Of a DNA stretch of 64,000 nt, positions 45,801-55,823 are shown piece by piece (the stretch's first letter is position 1; each line of letters starts with the position of its first letter). The translations under genes and the position numbers were made by a program. A model generated the notes under the pieces. It had not been told where the DNA came from. It worked only from the letters and a program-made list of their open reading frames with translations, and ran no database searches. The stretch comes from Laetiporus sulphureus 93-53. Lineage: Eukaryota > Basidiomycota > Agaricomycetes > Polyporales > Laetiporaceae. The stretch spans positions 441,623 to 505,622 of the forward strand of contig NW_024468532.1 in assembly GCF_001632365.1 (NCBI RefSeq). Direction: 5' to 3'.

Positions 45801-46475
45801 AAAATGGCACCAGACGTACACGAATCAATACGTCACCCCTCATTGGAATATTTATTCGCCCACCAAACTGAGGCACAAGAACAGGCAAAGGCAGCATTGG
45901 AAGTTTCAGCTTCACGGATGAAATGGTACTTCGATGAGAAAAAGGGAGAAGTCCCATTCAAAGTCGGAGACCTAGTACTACTCAAAGGAAAAGACCTCAG
46001 AGTAAAAGTCAAATCCGCGAAGCTAGGCACACAAAACTTCGGACCTTACAAAGTACTTCAGAAGCTAGGACCAGTCACGTTTAAACTGGAACTGCCCAAG
46101 CAAATGAAGGTTCACCCGGTCTTCCATGCTAGCAAGTTGATCATGTACCATCAAGACACAGTCGCACACCGTGAACCCTTAAAGCCCCCAGCCATAGAAA
46201 TTGAAGGAGAACCAGAATTCGAAGTTGAAGAAATACTAGACTCGAAGGTCATGAGGGGAAGGGTCCAATACCTCATCAAATGGAAAGGCTATGACCATTC
46301 CGACGATACATGGGAACCCCGAACAAATCTCACCAACGCCGACGAGCTTCTTCAAGAATTCCACCAACAACACCCAGATGCAGCCAAAGCACCAATCAGG
46401 GTTGTTACGTTCAGTGGAAAATGCTTCGAACTATCCTCATATGAAGTTGCACCGATATCCACACACAGAATCAAT
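42821..46475 (+). pseudogene. pol: Element 1 pol: protease, RT, RNase H, integrase, chromodomain (broken)
   Basis: The polyprotein of a chromovirus. Protease: VLLDSGAYSCYINLW (42,870). RT: FVKKKDRSLRLVQDYRNLNA, LDLRWGFNNIRI and VVYLDDILIFTDD (44,010-44,040). RNase H: LETDSSDYATGAVLEQ and [20 protein letters not shown]. Integrase: an HHCC finger (HHDT near 45,125; CDSCQ near 45,240) and the catalytic residues in TVDLITQLP, IISDRDTQF and GQMERVNQ. Chromodomain: [20 protein letters not shown] and DHSDDTWEP near 46,230-46,320. Stops at 44063, 44285, 44771, 45114, 45792 and 45798 break it. The chromodomain frame runs on into the dUTPase. Confidence 0.93.
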
Positions 46476-46915
46476 ATGTCCGACCACCCGAATGAGTTCT
46501 TCCTATATCATAAAATGACAGATCTCACCAAATCACTGAAAAAATCCTCAAATGAAGCAGCAGGATGGGATATTTATGCAGCAGAAATGCACGAAATCCC
46601 TCCGCATTCACAAGCTGTGGTAGGAACGGGAGTTGCAATTGACCCTCCCAAACACACCTATACATGAATAGCTCCATGCAGCAGACTAGCTGCATGAGGA
46701 ATTGACGTGGGCACAGGAGTTGTTGATCCTGATTACACTGGAGAACTCAAGGTCATACTGATTAATACAACAGATTTCATATTTTCGGTCAAGCGGGAGA
46801 CAGGATAGCCCAGATAATCTTCGAGTATTATGCTGAAGGGCTTCCCTCCTGAAGTTACCAACTGTTGCAAGCAACTAGAAGGGGAAACAAAGGTTTTGGC
46901 TCCTCGGGACAATGA
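46476..46915 (+). pseudogene. Element 1 dUTPase-like domain (broken)
   Basis: A dUTP pyrophosphatase domain joined to the 3' end of pol, in the same frame as the chromodomain at first. All five dUTPase motifs are seen in order: 1 [12 protein letters not shown]; 2 IAPCSRLA with a stop before it (TGA 46665-46667, aligning with Arg); 3 GVVDPDYTGELKVILIN, with the Asp and Tyr expected at the active site; 4 GDRIAQIIFEYY (after a frameshift near 46,785); 5 RRGNKGFGSSG. The order and wording match trimeric dUTPases. The enzyme hydrolyses dUTP and so limits uracil in newly made DNA. An ATG at 46476 (MSDHPNEFF) could start it separately. Confidence 0.88.
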
Positions 46916-46918
46916 GCC

Positions 46919-46933
46919 TTGAGAGGGGGGTAG
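46919..46933 (+). other. Polypurine tract, element 1
   Basis: A purine-rich run (GAGAGGGGGG with a short tail) directly before the TGTCACAG of the 3' LTR, the expected primer for plus-strand synthesis. Confidence 0.7.
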
Positions 46934-47282
46934 TGTCACAGATTTTCATCACAAAGTCCGCACGTGACTTTTCTCACACCACAGATCACATGCTTCACCA
47001 ATATCTCACACCACTCAGCCACAGACGTGACGCGTAGAGATCAGGTGATAGTCCACATCACATGTTATGGTCTAGACTCGTGAATGATACGGTCGGACCT
47101 GTCTATTCCAGGATACAATAGCGGCACCCATTTGAGAATAAAGGGAACAAGGACTATTGTTACGCATCGGCCTTCTGCTTCCTATTAGTTTAGTCAGAAG
47201 CCAAGATAGGCACGATGTTCACACCGGAGAACAAAAGGGAAACCAAGATAGACATGATGTACACACGCATTACTGTGGCAAC
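46934..47282 (+). repeat. 3' LTR of element 1, left part
   Basis: Matches the first 349 bp of the 5' LTR and ends in GCAAC (47278-47282), where element 2 is inserted. Confidence 0.95.
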
Positions 47283-47938
47283 TGTCACAGTTTTTACCTG
47301 ACAAGTCATTCTAGGAACAAATACTATTAGGAAGTATATTATTTTAATCATTTCGTGTCGCACAAGAATCACGTGACCTAATGAGAGATAAGATAAAGGC
47401 ATCTAGTCACATGACCTTGGATCTCTCTCGGCATTGTCACGTGACACTGAACCCCTCGGCATTGTGTCATATGTCGCAATTGCCATGATGCCATATTGCG
47501 TGCTTAAGAGGAGCTCCGTCTCTGTGGGTTATTATTAGACAGCCAATCAGGATAATTGGGACAAGTCATACGATTGTAGCGTGGTTCAGTAACAAAGCAT
47601 GTGACTCGCTTATGTAGTACTGTATAGTAGCTAAGCAATCATGTATATAAGGACCAGCGAGACGAGGAGGAGACCTCAGTCTTATTCTCCTTCATCCACC
47701 ACTACCATCACAGAGGGGTCTTACCAGACACTCTCAGTGTGCTATACATTTATTTGCATCCTCACTTCTGTGATAGCACCCCTTGCCTCGCCAGTAAGTC
47801 TCACTTCGCGACTCAGCAACTGGGCCTCGTCAGTGGGCACGTCGACTCACCACAGCTCGCCACTGTAGGTTTTTACCAGAGACCCTCAAGGGGACTCTTT
47901 GTTTGGTTGTCTATCTCTGTCATCGGCGTGCTGTGACA
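47283..47938 (+). repeat. 5' LTR of element 2
   Basis: TGTCACAG...GCTGTGACA, 656 bp. The first 11 bp and the last 7 resemble those of element 1, but the body differs. Confidence 0.97.
47644..47650 (+). promoter_or_regulatory. TATA box of element 2 LTR
   Basis: TATATAA, 32 bp before the 13-mer at 47676-47688 that pairs with the primer site. It is repeated in the 3' LTR at 55529-55535. Confidence 0.75.
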
Positions 47939-47940
47939 TT

Positions 47941-47953
47941 AGAATAAGACTGA
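47941..47953 (+). other. Self-complementary primer-binding site, element 2
   Basis: AGAATAAGACTGA, 2 bp after the LTR, is the exact reverse complement of TCAGTCTTATTCT at 47676-47688. The position is the same as in element 1, but the sequence differs in both partners. Confidence 0.87.
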
Positions 47954-48289
47954 CCTTTTACGCCCCTACCAAGTGTCTAACACTGGTAGCCGTGCATTTT
48001 CGCCCAGAGAAACATCCGCCCAGGGCAGGGCTTTTTCCACACCACTTCCTTCATACCATTTCACTTCACCTCTACCACCTAAGCCACTTCCTTCCTTCAA
48101 AAGGAACAGCGCTGCACCGGCCGGTAAAGTGCCTCAAGTGCACAATGGTATCGTTCCGCCCAACAGATGCTACCACCCTTATCATCCCCATCCCAACTGC
48201 ACTCATCGTCTAACGGCGAGCAACCTACTCTGAGCCCAACCAAATGAGGCCCCTCGCTCAAACCTACAGAAGCTGCGCACTAAGGTCAG

Positions 48290-49110
48290 CTCGTGGCTGA
48301 AGCCATTCCAGAAGACGCATCTGACCCATCTGTCCCTATCTACAAACCTCATTGGTGGGCCAACAATGACGCTACCACTGTCCTCGCATTCGCACTCTCA
48401 AAGAGTTACCATCCACGTGGGAAACACGAGAATCTCAAAGGCACACTTCCAGAAAACATCGTGCTGACCGTATACGCTACTATCTAGCATTACAAAGTCT
48501 TTCAGCAGCCCCATATCACTGCCAAGTTCACGGAAGCACAGATTCAGTGTCGCAATCGCATTCTGCGACACTTGGGAGCATTGAACGAGAGGATTGGGTG
48601 AGGTGACGACTTTATGTTCATCGATAGACGCATCGCGATCAAGCTTTGCCTGGGACTAGGAAAGATCTCGTTTCAAGGCATCAACAAGGAGCAGGAGCAC
48701 GTGGGACGAGACATTGTAAGGTTCGAGAAGGAGTCGTGCTACTGGCCGTACTAGAACCAGTAGGATCTTTGTATTACCGCACCAAGGAGTTTCATGCTGA
48801 GATACACATTCGGCTTTATATACGAAAACTACATTGTGGACTTCTATCGCCTGGCGCAGAGACAACTCACAGTCATCTGCACCGCGTATTTCATTTACCA
48901 ACCTCTCGTCACCAATTGGCAGCAAGTACTCTACCACTACACGGTACAAGTACACGCCTACACAACCTACTCAGCACCATTTTGTCTCATTCCTGATCTC
49001 GAGGAAGAACGAGAATATTGGCATTACTGAGCAGAAACTCTACGAGAGGGGCTAGCAGAGGAAGGACTCATCGAGGAAGACCCTGAGATCCCCTTCTAAA
49101 AAAGACACAC
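48290..49110 (+). pseudogene. Element 2 pre-gag ORF, decayed
   Basis: Fragments in several frames: MAEAIPEDASDPSVPIYKPH, then RNRILRHLGALNERIG, then GLGKISFQGINKEQEHV, which lines up with the end of the element 1 pre-gag ORF. Stops break it at several points. Function unknown. Confidence 0.5.
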
Positions 49111-49173
49111 TATCGCCAGGTCGAGAACACATTGTCCGTCACCTCATTTCCACTATCCTCGACATCAATCCCA

Positions 49174-50652
49174 ATGTCTCAATACAACCTTGGTGGTGTT
49201 GCATTCCCAGGAGGACACACCGTGAGTGAGCCTACTGACCCCTGGAGGAGTCAGGCCACTTCTACCTCATCTGAAGCAGGACTAGCTGCCCCTGCAGAAG
49301 AACCACATACTAGCAGCACACCCAAGGCGTCGGGAGTAGTCAGAAACCCGTCGCCCACCACCCTGCCAGAATTCACCACCCCTGCAACTTGGGAATGGCA
49401 GGGTATCTCTTATGACACAATCGAGGAAGCCGCCAATGCCGCCGCACCCAACACCATTCCAAATGACATCAAAGAATGGGTAATGAATGTGGTGCGAGCA
49501 TTCATCATGAGGGACGTTGTGAGCTCCTACGAGGCACTGCGTCAAAAAATGGATGAACTTCATGAGCGCACGGTGGCCTCGTTGGAAGAAGAGGTACTGG
49601 CTCGTATTCACGTCGAAATAATGGCGGTAGAAACACGAGACCAGTTAAGAATCGCAAGAGCCCAGATCAGTGCCCTCTTCACCGATAACGAACAGCTCAT
49701 CAAGTCGAACAATAGTCTGACAGTCGAAGCCCAAGCAATCTGCAAGGACTTCGAAGACTATAAGGATGAAGTAAAGGGCCAGATGGATGCCCTTTACGGC
49801 AACATGGTTGCCCTAAAGGAGGCACAGGAAAAGACCACAACCTATATCGTTGGGCTGGAATCTCAGTTCAACAATGCTATAATCAATGCACCTCCCACAG
49901 GTATCCAACAACCAGCCGGTCAACCCAGTCAATTGCCCTGCCAAATTAAGCTCCCAGATCCTCCCAAGTACTCAGGAAGAAAGTCGTTGGAAAACTTCGA
50001 GACCTGGTTCACCAACCTTCTCATATGGCTTGACTACAATCACTTCACAGATGACAAGGACAAAATTTGGCAGGCCAATGCACATCTGGAAGGAGGAGTG
50101 GCTCTATACATGAAAGAGTATGCAATCAAGCTCGCCTCTGGACAGGACATTGGCACATGGGCAGAATACACTAGGAAACTGGAAATGGCATACAAGACGC
50201 TCGATCCCAAGTGCACGGCACAATCACTGCTAGATGCACACTGCGCAATCCACCACAAGACGATGATTGCCTTCGCAGAGAACTTCAGGGCCTACGCCCC
50301 TGAATCAGGATACTCTGACGAAGATCTAATCATCAAAATTAGGGAGCAATGGTCAACCCACATCCAGATGGTCATGTCGGTAACAGAGACTCTAGACCCC
50401 TCGAAAATCCCCAATACTTGGATGGATTACCTCGAATTCTGCTTAGAAATAGAAATCAAACATCTCCAGCAAATTTCGGGGAACAAGTCTACTGAACAGA
50501 CCATGGCGACAAAGGTGGCCGCCCCCAAGGACCCTAATGCCATGGACACCAGCACACGAATCGCACAAGAACTTTCCCCGGAACAGGACAGGTGGCTGAC
50601 AAACAAACTATGTTTGTTTTGCAGAAAGCATGCCTATGAACGAGGAAAGTGA
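49174..50652 (+). CDS. gag: Element 2 gag
   Basis: An open frame of about 490 codons from the ATG at 49174 (MSQYNLGGVAFPGGHT). It contains the TWEWQGISYDTIEEAANAAA leader, a long coiled coil (about residues 125-240, e.g. LRIARAQISALFTDNEQLIK), KLPDPPKYSGRKSLENFETW, the gag core (HLEGGVALYMKEYAIKLASG) and a zinc-knuckle start (CLFCRKHAYERGK). It stops with TGA (50650-50652) just inside the knuckle. Reading continues beyond as KPEYKGKRF and a Lys/Ala/Ser-rich tail to about 50,922. It is nearly intact, so the stop may be a late mutation. Confidence 0.85.
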   Translation: MSQYNLGGVAFPGGHTVSEPTDPWRSQATSTSSEAGLAAPAEEPHTSSTPKASGVVRNPSPTTLPEFTTPATWEWQGISYDTIEEAANAAAPNTIPNDIKEWVMNVVRAFIMRDVVSSYEALRQKMDELHERTVASLEEEVLARIHVEIMAVETRDQLRIARAQISALFTDNEQLIKSNNSLTVEAQAICKDFEDYKDEVKGQMDALYGNMVALKEAQEKTTTYIVGLESQFNNAIINAPPTGIQQPAGQPSQLPCQIKLPDPPKYSGRKSLENFETWFTNLLIWLDYNHFTDDKDKIWQANAHLEGGVALYMKEYAIKLASGQDIGTWAEYTRKLEMAYKTLDPKCTAQSLLDAHCAIHHKTMIAFAENFRAYAPESGYSDEDLIIKIREQWSTHIQMVMSVTETLDPSKIPNTWMDYLEFCLEIEIKHLQQISGNKSTEQTMATKVAAPKDPNAMDTSTRIAQELSPEQDRWLTNKLCLFCRKHAYERGK

Positions 50653-51040
50653 TGTCCTTCCCCAAAACCTGAATACAAGGGAAAGCGGTTTCAGACACGA
50701 TCTGCCCCAAAGCAAGGAAAAGGGAAGGCCAAAGTGACAAACGTGCAGCAAGTGGAAGAAGAAAGTAGCGTGGCATCATCGTCTCAAATTGCAGCGTTAG
50801 AACAAGCAATTGCTGCACTTCGTGGGATGAGTACCACCTCAGCTACTCCACCAGCCAGTAAAGGCAAGGGCAAGGCAACGAGCACAAAAGCGGCATCCTC
50901 AGCATCAGCATCTAGGCATTGACATCTACGGCGAAGGACACCAATGCGAGAATCGTCGAGATATGTGAATTCTCAGAGGATTTTCTGTATGAAGTGTAGA
51001 CAAGCCTGGTACTACACTTCAGGATGATTGTATTAGTACC

Positions 51041-54000
51041 GTGAGAACAAATGTACCTAGCGATCACCTATATATTGCATCTGCAGGTTTTTCTAAACAT
51101 TCGATTGAACTGCCGATAAGATTCGCATCACGGGAAATCCAGACAACGGCCTTATTGGATTCTGGAGCATTCTTCTGCTATATCGATCAGAGATTCGCTC
51201 AAAAACATGGATTAAAGATGATACCATTAAACCATGAAATAAGAATCCTCAACGCAGATGCCAGTCCTAACAAGGATGGCGCAATTACTCATCGTGTAGT
51301 CACAAGTATCTTAATTGGGAGGCACCGATCAACCGAGAGTTTGCTCATCACAAACCTCGGATGCATGTCAATGATCCTTGGCATGAAGTTCCTACAAGAA
51401 CATAACCCCTGAGTTGACTGGGAACATAGAGAGGTCATGTTCTCAAGATGCAGACACATGAAGAAGCAACGAGTCAGAGTGAGCGAAGAGAAAGTCAACC
51501 TTCTATCGCAACCTCAACTTGAAAATGAAGCAATTCTTCCCGATGTACATCAGGATGACGGGTGAGATCAGGAAGACAGCTTCATCAACTGGATAGACTT
51601 GCAAGACCAGGATCTTCGAAACATGGTGCACGACATCCTAGGCATAAGCAAGAAGGTAAAGGAGCATTTGGTAGAACAGCCGGCAGAAGAGGCACAGGAC
51701 AAAGAATATTGGTCCAAATTCGTCCCTCCAGAATTTCATCAATTCGGAGATGTGTTCTCGAAGAAGAGCTCAGAAAAAATGCCAACGCATAAGCCCTATG
51801 ATCATGCAATAGATCTTGTCCCAGATGCGGCAACCCCGAGACCGACAAAAGTCTACCCTATGTCTTTACAAGAGAAGAATTCACTCAACAAATGGATTGA
51901 CGGTGAACTAGCCAAAGGCTACATTCAACCATCCAAATCCCCTTACGCCACCCCGATATTTTTCGTCAAGAAGAAGGATGGCTCTCTTAGACTAGTCCAA
52001 GACTACAGGGCATTAAACAGCATCACCAAGAAGAATAAATTCCCACTCCCCCAAATCAACGATCTCATTAATGGACTCTCAAGGGCTAGTATCTTCACTA
52101 CACTGGACCTGAGATGGGGGTACAATAATGTACACCTTCATAAAGGAGATGAGGAAAAAGCAGCGTTCATTATCCATAGAGGATTATTTGAACCCACTGT
52201 GATGTACTTCAGATTCTGTAACGCCCGTAGCACTTTCCAGGCCACGATGAATGACATCTTAGGTGATCTCATTCACACTGGAAAGGTGGCAGTCTACATA
52301 GATGACATCATCATCTTTACAGATAACCAGGAAGAACACAACCGTTTAACCAAAGAAGTCCTACAACGACTCAGAGACAATGACCTATTCATGAAACCAG
52401 AAAAGTGTCACTTTGCAACCACTTTTGTCAAGTTTTTCAGACTCATAATCTCAAAAGGGTCGATACAGATGGACTCAGAGAAGGTCGATGGTGTGCTCAA
52501 ATGGCCAGTGCCCACCAAGGTAAAGCAAGTGCAAGCATTCCTTGGTCTGGCAAATTTCTATCAACGATTCATCAAGGATTTCAGATCGATGACCCGACCC
52601 TTGACTCTATTAACACGTAAGGACGCAGCATGGAAATAGGAAGAACCTCAACAAAAGGCATTCGAGGCCCTCAAAACTGCATTTACTTCTGCCCCAATTC
52701 TAGCACTCCCCAATGCAATCTGTCCCTTTAGATTAAAAATGGATGCCTCGGACTTTGCCACAGGTGTGGTCCTTGAACAGTTGGGAGAAGATGAGCTCTG
52801 GCATCCTGTTGCTTACTACTCCAAGTCACTCAATGAAAACACGAGTGAAACTATGAAATTTACGACAAGGAAATGCTAGCCATCATTCGGGCATTAGAAG
52901 AGTACAGGCAATACTTTGAAGGACACCCGCACCCGATTGAGATATGGTCAGATCACCTTAATCTTACCTATGTATTTCCGACAAGCTCAGACACTGACCA
53001 GATGACAAGCTCAATGGTCACTTTACCTTATCTGATTTAATTTCATTCTCCGTCACCGCCCTGGAAAGATGATGATGCATGCTGATCCTCTGTCCAGGAG
53101 GCCAGATCATGAGAAGGGGGTGAGCAATGACAATTCAGGGCAAACTTTGCTTCGACCCAAATATTTTGCCATCCACGCGATCCGAGCCACTCATTCCTCC
53201 GAAGTTGACGATGCAAAACTTCTGGAAAGAGTGAAATCGGCACTGCAAGATGATGAAATGACCAAAGGTTACCAGCACCTACTAAAAACTGACAAGCGAG
53301 AGTTTGAAAAAGACATGGAACTTCGAGCATGGATTGCTGCTCAGAAGAGGAAAGGTCTATGTCCTGAAAGACTCTACGCTGCAGAATGAGCTGATCAAGC
53401 TGCACCATGACATCTCCACAGCCAGACATCCCAGATGATGAAAGATGCAAGAACTGATCAGCAGGAATTACTGGTGGCCAGGGCTCACCATTGATGTAAA
53501 GAAGTATGTCCAGGGCTGCGTAACCTGTCAGAGAAACAAGACAAGCAAGCAAAAGCCTTACGGACTGTTACAACCTAACCCAGTACCAGAGGGACCTTGA
53601 AAAATGGTTACCTGTGACCTGATTACACAGTTACCACCAAGCCCAGACCATAGGGGAGAAAAGAAGACTGCCATCCTGGTAGTCTTCGATAGGTTCACCA
53701 AACATGCTCACTTCTACCCAGTAGATGACATGGTGACAGCATCTCAAGTAGCGTCAACATTCTATAATGAAGTATTCAAACTCCACAGAATTCCCCGGCA
53801 GATCATATCTGATCGGGGCACACAGTTCTCAGCCAAACTATTTCAGGAGTTCTGCCAGAAACTTCACATCAAGTCTACGATGTCTACAGCTTATCACCCT
53901 GAAACAGATGGACAGACCAAGCGTGTCAATCAAATTCTGGAGCAATACCTGCGCATGTACTGCAATTACCGACAAACTGATTGGGTCACACTATTGCCCA

Positions 54001-54704
54001 CAGCGGAATTTGCATATAACAACCAAGCCTCAGAATTGACAGGTCTGTCCCCATTCTTCATTGAGCATGGTCGACACGCCTGAATGGCACCAGACGTACT
54101 GCAAGGAATACAACATCCATCCCTGGAACACTTATTCTATAACCGTGATCAAGCACAGGAACAAGCACGTGCCGCTCTGTCGTTAGCAGCAGAAAGAATG
54201 AAATGGTATTTTGACCTCAAAAAGCAGAACGTCCCTTTCAAAGTAGGAGACGAGGTGCTCATTTGAGGAAAAGATCTCCATGTAAAAGTCAAAAGCCAGA
54301 AACCTGCCACTCAGAACTATGGACCATTCAAGATCCTCGAAAAGATCGGAACTGTATCATTCAAACTGCAATTGCCAGCAGACATGAAGCTGCATCCGGT
54401 GTTTCATGCTTCCAAGCTTATAATGTTCCATCAAGACTCTATCCCCAGACGCGTACCTCCCCCCAACCCTCCAGTCATCATAGATGGAGAAGAGGAATGG
54501 GACGTGAAGGACATCCTGGATTCAAGAGTCAGGTACAATAAGACCCAGTATCTCATTAAATGGTTAGACTATGACCATAGCGATAATACTTGGGAACTGC
54601 TGGAAAACCTTACGAATGTCAAAGACAAAGTGGAGGAATTCCATAAGACACACCCAGATGCTTCAAGAGCCAAGCCGTGAACACGCAAAGGACACAAGAT
54701 CGCT
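51041..54704 (+). pseudogene. pol: Element 2 pol: protease, RT, RNase H, integrase, chromodomain (broken)
   Basis: Protease: ALLDSGAFFCYIDQRF (51,160). RT: FVKKKDGSLRLVQDYRALNS, LDLRWGYNNVHL and VAVYIDDIIIFTDN (52,290-52,320). RNase H: MDASDFATGVVLEQ, with a frameshift near 52,840. Integrase: VTCDLITQLPPSPD, IISDRGTQFSAK and DGQTKRVNQ, where Lys replaces the usual catalytic Glu. Chromodomain: VKDILDSRVRYNKTQYLIKW and DHSDNTWEL. Stops at 51410, 52637 (TAG for Trp), 53598 (TGA for Trp), 54081, 54264 and 54678. The missing Glu of the DDE triad would by itself disable the integrase. Confidence 0.92.
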
Positions 54705-55146
54705 ATGTCCGACCACTCTGACGAATTCATGATCTTTTTTCGCACCCATCCAAATGCCCGAGCACCCTACAAGGGATCTTCGGAAGCTGTTAGGTGGAAT
54801 GTCAAGTCCATACAAGACATAGACATTCCCCCACACTCCAGAATGCTCGTTGGTACAGGGCTCGCGGTTGATCCCCCAAAATGGACATACATGCGAGTGG
54901 CCCCCCCGAAGTGGGCTAGCCCTCAAAGGAATTGATGTCGCAGCAGGGGTAATTGATCCAGATTACACTGGGGAAATCAAGGTGCTCCTCGTTAACATGA
55001 CCGACACGCCATTCGAGGTCAGGACAGGTGATCGTATTGCACAACTCATATACGAATACTATGCCCCAGGAATCATTTCAGAGGCAGACAGTTCACATGT
55101 AAGGCAAACCAAGCAAGGCGCCAAAGGCTTTGGCTCATCAGGATGA
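54705..55146 (+). pseudogene. Element 2 dUTPase-like domain (frameshifted)
   Basis: Starts at an ATG (54705, MSDHSDEFMIF). Motif 1 is eroded (SSEAVRWNVKSIQDIDIPPH; the usual Gly-x-Asp is replaced by Arg-Trp-Asn), then MLVGTGLAVDPPKWTYMRVA. A run of seven C near 54,900-54,907 shifts the frame inside motif 2 (SGLALKG follows in the new frame). Motif 3 is GVIDPDYTGEIKVLLVN, motif 4 is TGDRIAQLIYEYY and motif 5 is KQGAKGFGSSG, all in one frame to the TGA at 55144-55146. Probably inactive, but a clear relative of the element 1 domain. Confidence 0.85.
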
Positions 55147-55152
55147 TGAACC

Positions 55153-55167
55153 TTGAGAAGGGGGTGA
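55153..55167 (+). other. Polypurine tract, element 2
   Basis: GAGAAGGGGGTGA-type purine run immediately before the 3' LTR. Confidence 0.7.
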
Positions 55168-55823
55168 TGTCACAGTTTTTACCTGACAAGTCATTCTAGG
55201 AACAAATACTATTAGGAAGCATATTATTTTAATCATTTCGCGTTGCACAAGAATCACGTGACCTAATGAGAGATAAGATAAAGGCATCTAGTCACATGAT
55301 CTCGGATCTCTCTCAGCATTGTCACATGACACTGAGCCCCTCGGCATTGTGTCATATGTCGCAATTGCCATGACGCCATATTGCATGCTCAAGAGGAGCT
55401 CCGTCTCTGCGGGTTATTATTAGGCAGCCAATCAGGATAATTGGGACAAGTCGTACGATTGTAGCACAGTCCAGTAACACAGCGTGTGACTCGCTTATGT
55501 AGTACTGTATAGTAGCTAAGCAATCATGTATATAAGGACCAGCAAGACGAGGAGGAGACCTCAGTCTTATTCTCCTTCGTCCACCACTACCATCACAGAG
55601 GGGTCTTACCAGACACTCTCAGTGTGCTATACATTTATTTGCATCCTCACTTCTGTGATAGCGTCCCTTGCCTCACCAGTAAGTCTCACTTCGTGACTCA
55701 GCAACTGGGCCTCGTCGGTGGGCACGTCAACTCCCCACAGCTCGCCACTGTAGGCTTTTATCAGAGACTCTCAAGGGGACTCTTTGTTTGGTTGTCTATC
55801 TCTATCATCGGTGTGCCGTGACA
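55168..55823 (+). repeat. 3' LTR of element 2
   Basis: 656 bp, partner of 47283-47938, followed directly by the target duplication GCAAC. Confidence 0.97.

Larger units (their letters stand above)
47283..55823 (+). mobile_element. Ty3/Gypsy chromovirus, element 2 (nested in element 1)
   Basis: An 8,541-bp LTR retrotransposon with LTRs of exactly 656 bp (47283-47938, 55168-55823), flanked by the 5-bp duplication GCAAC (47278-47282, 55824-55828). Same domain order as element 1, including a terminal dUTPase. gag is one long open frame; pol is broken by stops and frameshifts. The LTRs differ at about 35 sites by my hand count (about 5%), nearly all transitions. Confidence 0.97.
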
